Source: Paracoccaceae bacterium
GTDB lineage: Bacteria; Pseudomonadota; Alphaproteobacteria; Rhodobacterales; Rhodobacteraceae
NCBI GenBank assembly: GCA_003561595.1
Contig: PWWF01000201.1
Location: 1-6,535 of the forward strand
Reading direction: 5' to 3'
DNA: 6,535 nucleotides
The position numbers and the translations under genes were made by a program. The notes under the pieces were generated by a model. The model saw nothing but the letters and a program-made list of their open reading frames with translations. It had not been told where the DNA came from and did not search any database. Within the stretch, counting starts at the first letter, position 1. Each line of letters opens with the position of its first letter. This document shows, piece by piece, positions 1-6,065 of the stretch.

Positions 1-197
1 TCGACCTCATAGCTGCCAACACCTGATATCGCCTCGACCTCTGCAGCGCGCTCAGCCACCCTGCTTATGTCGTTTTGACCCAAGGATGCAGGCGTGGGCT
101 CTTCCATCTTATCATCTCGAAGGCTCATGAGTGCGCAACGCTCAAGGATTTGCCAGCCGATACTGCGGCGCGTGGCGTAGCTGACGACGCGTCGCAT
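1..197 (-). CDS. possible 5' part of an unrecognised gene, cut by the window edge
   Basis: An open minus-strand frame begins at an ATG at 197-195 and stays open for 65 codons to the left edge, so only a putative N-terminus is visible. The peptide begins MRRVVSYATRRSIG and later reads EEPTPASLGQNDISRVAER. I do not recognise a family. Internal ATG codons (the MSLRDD and MEEPTP starts) are alternative starts, and none has a strong Shine-Dalgarno sequence. The segment just before the edge, rich in Glu, Ala and Val, looks more protein-like than the Arg-rich beginning, so a later start is possible. A 41-codon minus-strand frame with a GTG start at 322 ends in a TGA that overlaps this ATG (TGATG). 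A promoter-like pair lies further upstream near 380-355. A chance open frame cannot be excluded, because the opposite strand is also open over much of this stretch. Confidence 0.25.
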   Translation of the reverse strand, partial: MRRVVSYATRRSIGWQILERCALMSLRDDKMEEPTPASLGQNDISRVAERAAEVEAISGVGSYEV

Positions 198-365
198 CAG
201 AACGCCCTGCCGAGCCTTTCGGGACGCATCGACAGGGAGACAACTTCATCAGGGCGGCGTCCGTTCATCCCGTTTTCATGCCACCCTATCAAGCGTCTCA
301 GTCGGCAATGCCAAAACCACACTACTTTTCAGCTCCAAAGCATTGAGGCGATGTTATCACATTTG

Positions 366-381
366 GTTGATGATCATCAAC
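366..381. promoter_or_regulatory. perfect 16-bp palindrome, possible operator
   Basis: GTTGATGATCATCAAC is identical to its own reverse complement, and symmetry breaks at the next base on each side. On the minus strand it provides TTGATG (380-375), followed after 16 bp by GATAAC, a weak sigma-70-like pair of 4/6 matches each that would read toward the possible gene at the left edge. A palindrome overlapping a -35 element is typical of a repressor site, but the cognate regulator is not identifiable here. Confidence 0.35.
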
Positions 382-623
382 TCTGGCGAAAAACTATCGC
401 AGCAAGGTAAACAGATCCTTACGGCCAACAAAGGCCTGTGCGTGTGGTTCGAGCACGACGCGAGTGTTGCTTCACCGCAAAACGCCTGCAGCGCAGCAGA
501 GGTTTCGCCGCTGCCTGACGGTCCGCTTTGGGCCGGGCACGATGCTGCACCTGAGTAGGGGCATTCCGTGCTGCAGTGTGCCCGAATGTCGCTGATGGGC
601 TCACTGCCGACCGTCGCGCATAG

Positions 624-639
624 CCCGGCAAGTGCCGGG
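624..639. repeat. short GC-rich hairpin
   Basis: CCCGGCAAGTGCCGGG forms a six-base-pair stem with an AAGT loop, or seven pairs if the A-T pair also forms. Neither strand has a T-tract after it, so it is not a standard intrinsic terminator. It lies about 190 bp downstream of the hydroxyacid dehydrogenase stop codon and could at most stabilise or pause that transcript. Confidence 0.35.
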
Positions 640-830
640 TGATCAGCAGGAACGCCGCGGAGCCGACGGCGAGGGAGCAGCATCGCACGCGTCACCTTGT
701 GCCGATACGATCAACCACGCCTGAATACAGGTCCCGGACCACTGAAAGTCGCGCCCTGGCAATCAAAACAGGCAGCGCATTCCAAGGCTTGTTCGTCATC
801 ATTTGCTGACAGCGCACACATCCGTGCCTG

Positions 831-1784
831 CTAGATCTGGCGGATGGGTGTTCCGGTGCGCCATGCACGCACGGCCTCTGCCATCTGCTCGAAGAACAGA
901 CGCATCGTGGCTTCGGTTGCATAGCCCAGATGGGGTGTCAGCAACAACTTGCCCGAGGATATCAGTTCCCGGTCCAGAAGCGGGTCGGCCGGTGGAAGCG
1001 GTTCGGCGTCAAAGACATCCAGCCCCGCCGCAGCCGGTCGACCCGCGCGCAGACCGGCCAGCAGGGCGCGCGTATCGACCAGCCCGGCACGCGCGGTGTT
1101 GATGAACACGCTCCCCTCTTTCATTGCCGCGAATTCATTTGCGCCGACAATGCCACGCGTGCGCTCTGAAAAGACCAGATGCAACGACACGACATCGCTG
1201 GCCGCCATCAACGCCTTGAGCGAGGGCATACGCTGAACACCGCACTCGCGCGCGCGCGCTTCTGTCAGGTTCTGCGACCAGGCGCAGGTTGTCATGCCCA
1301 AGGCACGCCCCAGAGTGGCCAGCTGCGCGCCGATATTGCCAAGCCCAACCAGACCCAATGTCAGCCCGGCCAGATCGCGCCCCTGACGGCCTTGCCACTG
1401 GCCTGCCCTGAGGCTTTCGACATTTGACAGAAGACGACGGTTCAGGGCAAGCATCAGCAAGAGTGCCAGTTCGGACGTTGTGGTCTTGCGCGACTGGGTG
1501 CCACAGACAGTTATTCCCGCGCGCCTTGCAGCGGCAAGGTCGATGCTGCCGTTGCGCGGCCCGGACGTGACGATCAGGCGCAGATTCGGCAGTGCCTCGA
1601 TAAGGGCCGAAGGCAGCGGCGTGCGTTCGCGCATCACGCACAGCACATCGAAAGGGTGCAGCCGCGCGATCAGTTCTGCACCCATCGGCACTGTATCGCG
1701 AAAGACTGTGATCTCACCCAGATCGGTCCAATCGCCATAATGCAGCGCTACACCTGCATAATCGTCAAGAATCGCGATCTTCAT
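831..1784 (-). CDS. D-2-hydroxyacid dehydrogenase family protein (NAD(P)-dependent)
   Basis: A cytoplasmic oxidoreductase of 317 residues, a usual length for the family, expected to interconvert a D-2-hydroxyacid and a 2-oxoacid with NAD(P)H. The N- and C-terminal segments form the catalytic domain around a central Rossmann nucleotide-binding domain. The dinucleotide motif GLVGLGNIG lies at about 144-152. The family's catalytic Arg, Glu and His are visible as R232 (in NTARAGLVD), E261 (in DAEPLP) and H285 (in TPHLGY), so the enzyme looks intact. After the second strand of the Rossmann fold the sequence reads AWSQNLT, with no acidic residue where NAD-specific members usually carry Asp, so NADP use is possible. 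The start at 1784 is chosen because GGAGGA lies just upstream and MKIAILDD begins the normal fold; an in-frame upstream ATG at 1823 would add 13 atypical residues. It is the second gene of its operon, overlapping the membrane protein gene by 20 nt. The substrate cannot be read from the sequence. Confidence 0.93.
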   Translation of the reverse strand: MKIAILDDYAGVALHYGDWTDLGEITVFRDTVPMGAELIARLHPFDVLCVMRERTPLPSALIEALPNLRLIVTSGPRNGSIDLAAARRAGITVCGTQSRKTTTSELALLLMLALNRRLLSNVESLRAGQWQGRQGRDLAGLTLGLVGLGNIGAQLATLGRALGMTTCAWSQNLTEARARECGVQRMPSLKALMAASDVVSLHLVFSERTRGIVGANEFAAMKEGSVFINTARAGLVDTRALLAGLRAGRPAAAGLDVFDAEPLPPADPLLDRELISSGKLLLTPHLGYATEATMRLFFEQMAEAVRAWRTGTPIRQI

Positions 1785-2811
1785 GTGTCCTCCGTATAAC
1801 GAATCGTGCAACGACAGGCGCACCCGTGATCACAAGAATGATCCGCATCAGATGATGCACCACGATGAACCCCAGATCAGCGCCCGCAACAATCGCCAGA
1901 ACAGTCATTTCCGCCTGTCCACCGGGGCTGAAGGCAAGGAAGGCTTCCAGAATCGGTGCCCCCCCGAAGGAAAAGGCAAGCCATGTGAACCCAGCCGCCA
2001 ATCCAGCCAGAAGCACTGCGAAAGCGGCCCCGGCGGCAACATCATGGCGCAACTCGACAAGTGTGACGCCCCGGAAATACATCCCGATCCCCATGCCGAT
2101 GAAGAATTGTGCGGCCAGAATCGCCTCGGCTGGGGGGCGATGATGCAGGATATCGCCTAATGACAGCGCCATCGCCAGGATCAGCGGCCCAAGGATCGAC
2201 GCACCGAACAACCCGATCCGTTCGCCCCCTTTCCAGCCGATCAGCGCAACCGCAACCATGATCGCCATTTCATGCAGCGGCAGGTCTGCGGCTGGTGCCC
2301 CGATGGGATGGTCCAGCCCGATCGCCAGCGGACCTGTCAGCAGGATCGGCACCAGCGTGACGACGATCAGAACGCGCGTTGCGTGAATGAGCGAGAGCGC
2401 ACGTCCGTTGCCCCCGGCCTCTTGCCCGAAGATAACCATATCCTGCAACCCGCCGGGCATGGCCGCGTAGTAACTCGTGATCCGGTCAAAGCCGCAGATG
2501 CGGTGAAAGAAGGGCACGCCGATCAGCCCGATCACGACGATATAGGCGGGAATCAGCGCCAGCGTGATCGCCATCAACGGAACAGTCCCCAGAATTGCGG
2601 GCGTCACCGACGCCCCGACCGCCACACCCAGCACTGTTCGCGCAGCAACCGAGACCTGACCAGCGCCCTGCATCTTCACCCCCAGCAGGGCCGCAAGCAG
2701 ACAGGCGAACATGGGGCCGAACAGGAAAGGCAGCGGCAACCCGGCCAGATGGAACAGCGCAACGCCCACAAGGGCAATAGCAAAGGTCAGCAGGCGGGGG
2801 CGATTGAACAT
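1765..2811 (-). CDS. AbrB-duplication-family integral membrane protein, putative transporter
   Basis: A 348-residue, very hydrophobic protein with roughly nine to ten predicted membrane segments. It belongs to the membrane family named AbrB (formerly mislabelled 'ammonia monooxygenase'), which is unrelated to the Bacillus DNA-binding AbrB. The family hallmark, an internal duplication, is visible: MPGGLQDM at about 118-125 recurs as SPGGQAEM at about 295-302, each preceded by a GP-containing helix (FLFGPMFACLL near 29-39, ASILGPLILAM near 204-214) and followed by a hydrophobic helix starting near an Arg (R146, R323). The biochemical role of the family is not settled; transport is an inference from the fold. 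It is the first gene of the minus-strand operon, divergent from the GntR-tcuAB operon, and no other transporter is visible here. The start at 2811 follows only a weak Shine-Dalgarno; the in-frame extension upstream would run through the operator and is unlikely. Confidence 0.88.
   Translation of the reverse strand: MFNRPRLLTFAIALVGVALFHLAGLPLPFLFGPMFACLLAALLGVKMQGAGQVSVAARTVLGVAVGASVTPAILGTVPLMAITLALIPAYIVVIGLIGVPFFHRICGFDRITSYYAAMPGGLQDMVIFGQEAGGNGRALSLIHATRVLIVVTLVPILLTGPLAIGLDHPIGAPAADLPLHEMAIMVAVALIGWKGGERIGLFGASILGPLILAMALSLGDILHHRPPAEAILAAQFFIGMGIGMYFRGVTLVELRHDVAAGAAFAVLLAGLAAGFTWLAFSFGGAPILEAFLAFSPGGQAEMTVLAIVAGADLGFIVVHHLMRIILVITGAPVVARFVIRRTHEDRDS
1788..1793 (-). promoter_or_regulatory. 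ribosome binding site that sets the dehydrogenase start
   Basis: On the minus strand GGAGGA precedes the ATG at 1784 by three bases. It lies inside the end of the upstream membrane protein gene, which suggests translational coupling. It supports this start over the in-frame ATG at 1823. Confidence 0.75.
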
Positions 2812-2835
2812 GACACGACTCGGAGTTAGGTTGAC

Positions 2836-2869
2836 TATTGCATACGCCTGTATCCAGATGTATGCAATA
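2836..2869. promoter_or_regulatory. divergent operator: perfect 10-bp inverted repeat, likely GntR/FCD site
   Basis: TATTGCATAC (2836-2845) and GTATGCAATA (2860-2869) are exact inverted repeats separated by 14 bp, placed between the divergent membrane protein and GntR genes. GTAT also recurs at 2850 and 2860, exactly 10 bp (about one helical turn) apart, and ATAC-gcct-GTAT (2842-2853) makes a smaller inverted repeat within the left half. Because of the symmetry both strands carry TTGCAT, 17 bp, TATGCA (2838-2843 and 2861-2866 on the plus strand), a spacing that suits sigma-70, though each hexamer matches the consensus only weakly. A bound regulator would cover either promoter. The sequence supports the repeat; the binding protein is inferred from the adjacent GntR gene. 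Confidence 0.75.
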
Positions 2870-2900
2870 TATATCAGCCCTTGCAACCACACAGGACAGC

Positions 2901-3605
2901 ATGATCACCGCGACAAAGCCTGCCTCCGACCTGCCCCAGGGCCAGAGCGCCTATGACCGGTTGCTCGACGAGATTCGCCACGGCACCCTGCCTCCCGGTG
3001 CACGGCTGCGCGAGGTTGATCTGGCTGCGCGCCTTGGCATTTCGCGCACCCCGGTTCGTGAAGCGATCCGGCGCCTTGAAGCCGATGGTCTGGTCGAACA
3101 TCTGCCGCGCCATGGCGCCAGCCTGCGGCGGTTAAACTATGCGGAAGTGATGGAGCTTTATGAGATGCGGGCAGTGCTGGAAGGCACTGCCGCACGGCTT
3201 GCAGCGCGCTCTGCGTCAGATCTGGAATTGCGCGAACTGGCCGAGATCAATGCCGAGATGATCGCCCGTTCCGACCCTGCCGACACATCGCGCCTGAACC
3301 GCCAGTTTCATACGGCGCTGATCAATGCGGCAAAGAACCGCTATCTGATGCGCGCGATTGGGGCGATGGCGCGGACGCTGCTGATCCTTGGGCCGTCCAC
3401 GCTGCATGATCCCGCGCGCAGCAAGGCGGCCGCAGAAGAACACGCCGGGCTGTTGCAGGCACTCGAAGCCCGCGACGGGGTCGAAGCCGAAGCGCGGATG
3501 CGCGCCCATATCGAAGCTGCCCATCGTATTCGCCTGCGCCAATTGCGCGACGCTGGCCTGATGGATACGGGCGAAACTGACGGGGGTAGTGATGTCGCAA
3601 TATGA
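2901..3605 (+). CDS. GntR-family transcriptional regulator with FCD ligand-binding domain
   Basis: A 234-residue regulator of the FadR subfamily. The N-terminal winged helix-turn-helix spans about residues 16-75, with the family signature LAARLGISRTPVREAIRRLE at 41-60. The helical FCD domain spans about 83-212. Its metal-site positions are recognisable: N133 and H137 (NRQFH), H181 (EEH) and H203 (RAH), with the 22-residue His-His spacing usual for metal-binding FCD proteins. The first ligand is Asn rather than the commoner Asp. The ATG at 2901 is chosen because AGGA precedes it by four bases. The earlier ATG at 2862 and TTG at 2838 lie inside the operator palindrome and would probably not be transcribed. 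It is the first gene of the operon, and its end overlaps tcuA by 14 nt, which implies autoregulation. The effector is probably a small carboxylate such as the TcuA substrate (inference). Confidence 0.94.
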   Translation: MITATKPASDLPQGQSAYDRLLDEIRHGTLPPGARLREVDLAARLGISRTPVREAIRRLEADGLVEHLPRHGASLRRLNYAEVMELYEMRAVLEGTAARLAARSASDLELRELAEINAEMIARSDPADTSRLNRQFHTALINAAKNRYLMRAIGAMARTLLILGPSTLHDPARSKAAAEEHAGLLQALEARDGVEAEARMRAHIEAAHRIRLRQLRDAGLMDTGETDGGSDVAI

Positions 3606-4962
3606 TGTTGTGGTGATTGGCGGCGGCAATGCTGCACTTTGCGCCGCGATCGAGGCGGCAGAAGCGGGCGCGGATGTAATCATTCTGGAATCGGCGCCGC
3701 AGCACATGCGCGGCGGCAATTCGCGCCATACGCGGAATTTCCGTTGCATGCACCAAGGCCCGTTATCCGTGCTGACAGACACTTATGACGAGGCCGAATA
3801 TTACGACGATCTGCTGCGCGTCACCAAGGGCCAGACCGACCCGGAGCTTGCGCGTCTGGCCATCCGCGAAAGTGAAACCTGCCTGCCCTGGATGGAGCGG
3901 CACGGTGTGATCTTTCAGGGCTCGCTCTCTGGCACGCTGTCGCTCGACCGCACCAATGCGTTCTTCCTTGGCGGCGGCAAGGCGCTGGTCAATGCCTATT
4001 ACGCCTGCGCCGAAGATCTGGGCGTCACCATCCGCTACGATTCTGAAGTGCGCCATATCGATCTGAGCGAGGGGCGCTTTTCGGCGGCGGTGCTGACCGA
4101 TGGCACAAGGATCGAGGGGCGGGCGGTGGTGCTGGCCTCTGGTGGCTTTCAAGCCGATCTGGACTGGCTGACCCGCGCCTGGGGGCCAGAGGCCGCGAAT
4201 TTCCTGATCCGTGGCACGCCCTATAATCGCGGCGTTGTGCTGCGCGATGTGCTGGATCAGGGCGCGGTGTCGGTGGGTGATCCCACACAATGCCATTGTG
4301 TTGCCATTGACGGGCGCGCGCCCAAATTCGATGGCGGCATCGTGACCCGGCTGGATTGCGTACCCTATGCGCTGGTGGTCAATCGCGACGCCGCCCGCTT
4401 TTATGATGAAGGCGAGGATGTCTGGCCCAAGCGCTATGCGATCTGGGGGCGGCTGGTGGCAGCGCAGCCCGATCAGATCGCCTATGCCATCACCGACCAG
4501 AAAGCGCAGGGCCTGTTCATGCCCCCGGTTTTCGCCCCGGTGAAAGCCGACACGATCGAAGGGCTGGCGCAGCTGCTGGGGCTCCCGGGCGATGCACTGC
4601 GCCAAACAGTTGCGGAGTATAACAGCGCCTGCCGCGATGGCAGCTTCACGCCCGGCGTGCTGGACGGGCTGGCAACTGACGGGCTGGACCCGCCCAAGAC
4701 CAACTGGGCCCGCCCGCTCGATACACCGCCCTATTACGGCTACATGCTGCGCCCCGGTGTGACCTTTACCTATCTGGGGCTGAAAGTGACGGAACGCGCG
4801 CAGGTGCAGGGCGCGCATGGTCTGCTGCCCAATGTCTGGGCGGCGGGCGAGATCATGGCAGGATCAATCCTTGGTCAGGGCTATCTGGCAGGGTTCGGCA
4901 TGACCATTGGCACAGTATTCGGACGCATCGCAGGACAGGAGGCCGCCGCCCATGTTGGATAA
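3592..4962 (+). CDS. tcuA: FAD-dependent tricarballylate dehydrogenase TcuA
   Basis: A 456-residue flavoprotein of the fumarate reductase/succinate dehydrogenase flavoprotein superfamily. TcuA of Salmonella oxidises tricarballylate to cis-aconitate, and this protein has the features of that group. The N-terminal FAD-binding motif VVVIGGGNAA (about 6-15) is followed by the strand ending in E33, which binds the ribose. The stretch RGGNSRHTRNFRCMH (40-54) is characteristic of TcuA-type proteins. SLSGTLSLDRTNAFFLGGGK (111-130) and the C-terminal FAD segment VWAAGEIMAG (415-424) with GYLAGFGMTIG (430-440) complete the fold. A substrate-domain Arg occurs in DAARFYDEGED (266-276). There is no signal peptide, so it should act at the inner face of the membrane with TcuB. 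The ATG at 3592 follows a GGGGG run; a GTG at 3589 is an equivalent alternative. The gene overlaps the regulator upstream and tcuB downstream. A related tricarboxylate substrate is possible. Confidence 0.92.
   Translation: MSQYDVVVIGGGNAALCAAIEAAEAGADVIILESAPQHMRGGNSRHTRNFRCMHQGPLSVLTDTYDEAEYYDDLLRVTKGQTDPELARLAIRESETCLPWMERHGVIFQGSLSGTLSLDRTNAFFLGGGKALVNAYYACAEDLGVTIRYDSEVRHIDLSEGRFSAAVLTDGTRIEGRAVVLASGGFQADLDWLTRAWGPEAANFLIRGTPYNRGVVLRDVLDQGAVSVGDPTQCHCVAIDGRAPKFDGGIVTRLDCVPYALVVNRDAARFYDEGEDVWPKRYAIWGRLVAAQPDQIAYAITDQKAQGLFMPPVFAPVKADTIEGLAQLLGLPGDALRQTVAEYNSACRDGSFTPGVLDGLATDGLDPPKTNWARPLDTPPYYGYMLRPGVTFTYLGLKVTERAQVQGAHGLLPNVWAAGEIMAGSILGQGYLAGFGMTIGTVFGRIAGQEAAAHVG
4937..4942 (+). promoter_or_regulatory. 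ribosome binding site that sets the tcuB start
   Basis: AGGAGG lies nine bases before the ATG at 4952, inside the end of tcuA. It favours the start beginning MLDNTLSD over an in-frame start at 4907, whose extra 15 residues are merely tcuA sequence read in another frame. Confidence 0.8.
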
Positions 4963-6007
4963 CACCCTCTCGGATGAAGCCGCGCGCCAGTTTCAGATCT
5001 GCAATTCCTGCCGCTATTGCGAGGGCTATTGCGATGTGTTCCCGCAGCTCTTTTCCTTGCCCGAAATGAGTGCCGCGCAGGCCACGCATCTGGCCAATCT
5101 GTGCCATAACTGCCGGGGCTGCTACTATGCCTGCCAATACGCCCCCCCGCATGAGTTCGACCTGAACCTGCCTGCCGTGCTGGCTGAATTGCGGCAGGAC
5201 ACATGGGAACGCCATGCGCGCCCGCAGGCACTTGCGCGGGTGTTCCACACGCATGGCGTCGCCGTTGCGGCCGTGCTGATCGTGGGGTTCGCGCTTCTGT
5301 TCTTTGCGATGGCAGCCCTGCGCCCAGAAGCGGGCGAGGGTTTTTATGCCTATCTGAGCCACAATGCGATGGTGTTGATCTTCGCCCCGGCCTTCGTGCT
5401 GCCGCTGCTGGGACTGGCGGTTTCGCTGCGCAGCTATTGGCGCGAGATTGGCGGCGGCTGGGTTACATGGGCCGATCTGAAACGCATGGGTGGATCTGTC
5501 GCGCGAATGAAGAACCTGTCTGGCGGGGCGGGACAGGGCTGCAATTTCGAGCAGGGCGCGCGCTATTCCAATGCCCGCCGCCACGCGCATCAAGCGACGC
5601 TCTGGGGCTTCCTGATGTGCTTCGCCGCGACCTCGGTCGCCACGCTCATGCATTACGGGTTGGGCTGGGAAGCGCCTTATCCGTTCTGGTCGCCGCCGAA
5701 ACTGCTGGGGGTGCCGGGCGGGATATTGCTCTGCCTTGGCACAGGCGCGCTGGCCTGGCTGAAACTGCGCGCGGAGAAGGGTTTGGGCGCAGCGCGGGTC
5801 TGGGGCGGCGAGATGGCCTTCGTGCTCTTGCTGTTCACCGTCTCGGCCACAGGACTGGCGCTTTATGCGGCGACTGGCACGGGGGCCGTGCCTGCGCTTC
5901 TGGCGATCCATCTGGGCGCTGTGCTCGCCTTCTTCGTGCTGACGCCTTACACCAAGATGGTACACGGGTTCTATCGGATGGCCGCGCTGATGAAGCGCAA
6001 CACGTGA
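4952..6007 (+). CDS. tcuB: tricarballylate utilisation protein TcuB, membrane Fe-S electron-transfer protein
   Basis: A 351-residue membrane protein that in the Salmonella system reoxidises the FADH2 of TcuA and passes electrons to the quinone pool. The N-terminal cytoplasmic part has two ferredoxin-like cysteine sets: C17, C20, C23, C27 (CNSCRYCEGYC) and C51, C54, C57, C61 (CHNCRGCYYAC), consistent with two [4Fe-4S] clusters. About six hydrophobic segments follow, near 101-121, 139-160, 217-236, 250-270, 285-307 and 312-333. Histidines in or beside these segments (H99, H101, H137, H211, H213, H234, H320, H338) are candidates for b-heme ligation, as expected of TcuB/CitB proteins; which ones serve cannot be read directly. 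CitB-type proteins are the closest alternative name. The gene overlaps tcuA by 11 nt, as expected for subunits made together, and is the last gene of the operon. Confidence 0.92.
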   Translation: MLDNTLSDEAARQFQICNSCRYCEGYCDVFPQLFSLPEMSAAQATHLANLCHNCRGCYYACQYAPPHEFDLNLPAVLAELRQDTWERHARPQALARVFHTHGVAVAAVLIVGFALLFFAMAALRPEAGEGFYAYLSHNAMVLIFAPAFVLPLLGLAVSLRSYWREIGGGWVTWADLKRMGGSVARMKNLSGGAGQGCNFEQGARYSNARRHAHQATLWGFLMCFAATSVATLMHYGLGWEAPYPFWSPPKLLGVPGGILLCLGTGALAWLKLRAEKGLGAARVWGGEMAFVLLLFTVSATGLALYAATGTGAVPALLAIHLGAVLAFFVLTPYTKMVHGFYRMAALMKRNT

Positions 6008-6011
6008 CACC

Positions 6012-6044
6012 AAAAAAGCGCTGTCCCGAAAGCGGGACAGCGCT
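6012..6044 (-). terminator. intrinsic terminator for the minus-strand isomerase gene
   Basis: A perfect 12-bp stem (6017-6028 with 6033-6044, core AGCGCTGTCCCG) closes an AAAG loop. Read on the minus strand it is followed by six T residues (6017-6012), the textbook intrinsic terminator, 22 bp past the isomerase stop codon. On the plus strand the hairpin is preceded by the A-run and followed by GAATGC, so it lacks a T-tract for the tcuB transcript, although the stem may still protect its 3' end. Confidence 0.9.
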
Positions 6045-6065
6045 GAATGCAAAGGGCCGCGACGG

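Larger units (their letters stand above)
198..830. other. gene-poor stretch with no convincing coding region
   Basis: Several frames of 70-112 codons cross this stretch on both strands and overlap one another. Their translations are rich in Cys, Arg, Ser and His, show no family motif and lack convincing ribosome binding sites, so I treat them as non-coding. The stretch contains a 16-bp perfect palindrome (366-381) and a compact GC hairpin (624-639). No transposase motif, tRNA-like fold or regular repeat was seen. It may be decayed sequence or a long intergenic region between the hydroxyacid dehydrogenase operon and whatever gene lies beyond the left edge. No clear intrinsic terminator was found directly after the dehydrogenase stop codon. 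Confidence 0.5.

Noticed and set aside
75..410. Plus-strand open frame of 111 codons
   Set aside because: No recognisable motif, no ribosome binding site, composition unlike a normal protein, and it overlaps other equally weak frames on the opposite strand.
357..695. Overlapping minus-strand frames of 112 and 89 codons
   Set aside because: Two frames cover the same bases, both rich in Cys, Arg and Ser with no family signature; typical of chance openness in GC-rich DNA.
1246..1260. Alternating CG run suggestive of Z-DNA or a simple repeat
   Set aside because: Short and explained by Ala/Arg codons in the hydroxyacid dehydrogenase gene.
2838..2900. N-terminal extension of the GntR regulator from TTG 2838 or ATG 2862
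   Set aside because: Both starts lie within the operator palindrome and probably upstream of the transcript start; the extension is not part of the GntR fold, and the ATG at 2901 has AGGA at proper distance.
3763..4818. Minus-strand open frame of 351 codons opposite tcuA
   Set aside because: It is a shadow of tcuA, whose FAD motifs and family pattern are unmistakable; the antisense product is rich in His, Gln and Arg and resembles nothing.
4853..6052. Minus-strand open frame of 399 codons opposite tcuB
   Set aside because: Shadow of tcuB; Arg-, Gln- and His-rich translation without domains, while the plus strand has clear Fe-S cysteine motifs and membrane helices.
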